5,632 nucleotides of DNA. Origin: Paracoccaceae bacterium (GTDB lineage: Bacteria; Pseudomonadota; Alphaproteobacteria; Rhodobacterales; Rhodobacteraceae). The DNA is taken from positions 1-5,632 of the forward strand of contig SKOX01000420.1 of NCBI GenBank assembly GCA_007119835.1, given 5' to 3'. The notes beneath the pieces were generated by a model. It made no database searches and was not told the DNA's origin. It saw only the letters and a list, made by a program, of their open reading frames with translations. Below, piece by piece: positions 5,440 through 5,632 of this stretch (the first letter of the stretch is position 1; each line of letters begins with the position of its first letter). The position numbers were made by a program, and so were the translations under genes.

Positions 5440-5632
5440 GTAAGCGGCGTCCCCGCCCCATTGGCTTTGGGGTTGCGCTCGGGGGCATGGGGCTGGGGGC
5501 GGTGGGTCGCATGCCGGTTCGTAGGGCTCAGATGAGCTCAGTCGGGAGTCCCGGATGTGCTCATTGTGAGGTCTTGGTTGCCGCGGCATAGGCCCAGGGC
5601 ATCAGAGCGTCGATGTCCTTGTCGAGGTGGCC
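5440..5632 (-). mobile_element. End of an IS66-family insertion sequence (partial, continues past the right edge)
   Basis: The element begins at 5440 with GTAAGCGGCGTCCCC. IS66-family ends begin GTAA, commonly GTAAGC. About 120 bp inside lies the stop codon of a leftward-reading IS66 transposase C-terminus, a typical distance. IS66 elements duplicate 8 bp of target, so 5432-5439 (GGCGAAGT) should recur beyond the far end, which is outside the window. The transposase reads toward the operon, so transcription leaving the IS would enter the sugar genes in the sense direction. Confidence 0.65.
5561..5632 (-). CDS. IS66-family transposase (TnpC type), C-terminal 23 residues, partial
   Basis: The frame enters from the right edge, reads GHLDKDIDALMPWAYAAA and a few more residues, and stops at TGA 5563-5561. 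The GH...IDxLxPW pattern matches the short C-terminal segment of IS66 TnpC transposases, which typically ends in a GHP...IDELLPWxx-type motif. Only this tail is visible, so the catalytic DDE core and the integrity of the gene cannot be judged. Confidence 0.7.
   Translation of the reverse strand, partial: GHLDKDIDALMPWAYAAATKTSQ

Overview
The window is GC-rich (roughly two thirds G+C by eye), with strong G/C bias at third codon positions and frequent GTG/TTG starts. This suggests a high-GC proteobacterium, most likely an alphaproteobacterium, but nothing here fixes the taxon. The content is an accessory cell-surface polysaccharide or glycolipid locus bordered by mobile DNA.

Layout, left to right. 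At 1-99 lies the last part of an unrecognised plus-strand gene. Positions 100-410 hold no convincing gene but contain a long imperfect hairpin (313-380). A tightly packed minus-strand operon, transcribed right to left, fills 411-5130. In transcription order it encodes: an extended-SDR nucleotide-sugar epimerase/dehydratase resembling CDP-paratose/tyvelose epimerases (4069-5130); a four-helix GtrA-family membrane protein (3582 to about 4097); a fused class I SAM methyltransferase plus DPM1-type family 2 glycosyltransferase (1960-3570); a polytopic membrane protein with features of a GT-C glycosyltransferase (527-1963); and a possible 39-residue terminal ORF (411-530). The junctions overlap or nearly touch: about 29 nt overlap, 11 nt gap, GTGA overlap, ATGA overlap. 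They therefore look co-transcribed and translationally coupled.

Positions 5131-5439 are the upstream region. It holds a perfect 17-bp palindrome (5192-5208) overlapping the -35 box of a plausible sigma70-type promoter. From 5440 to the right edge is the end of an IS66-family insertion sequence, with a GTAAGCG terminus and the last 23 codons of its transposase, pointing toward the operon.

Working model (inference): the epimerase shapes a nucleotide sugar; the DPM1-like domain moves the sugar to polyprenyl phosphate; the attached methyltransferase may methylate the sugar or a related intermediate; GtrA helps move the lipid-linked sugar across the membrane; and the GT-C-like protein transfers it to a periplasmic acceptor. 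This is the logic of phage gtrABC O-antigen modification cassettes, with an epimerase and a methyltransferase added.
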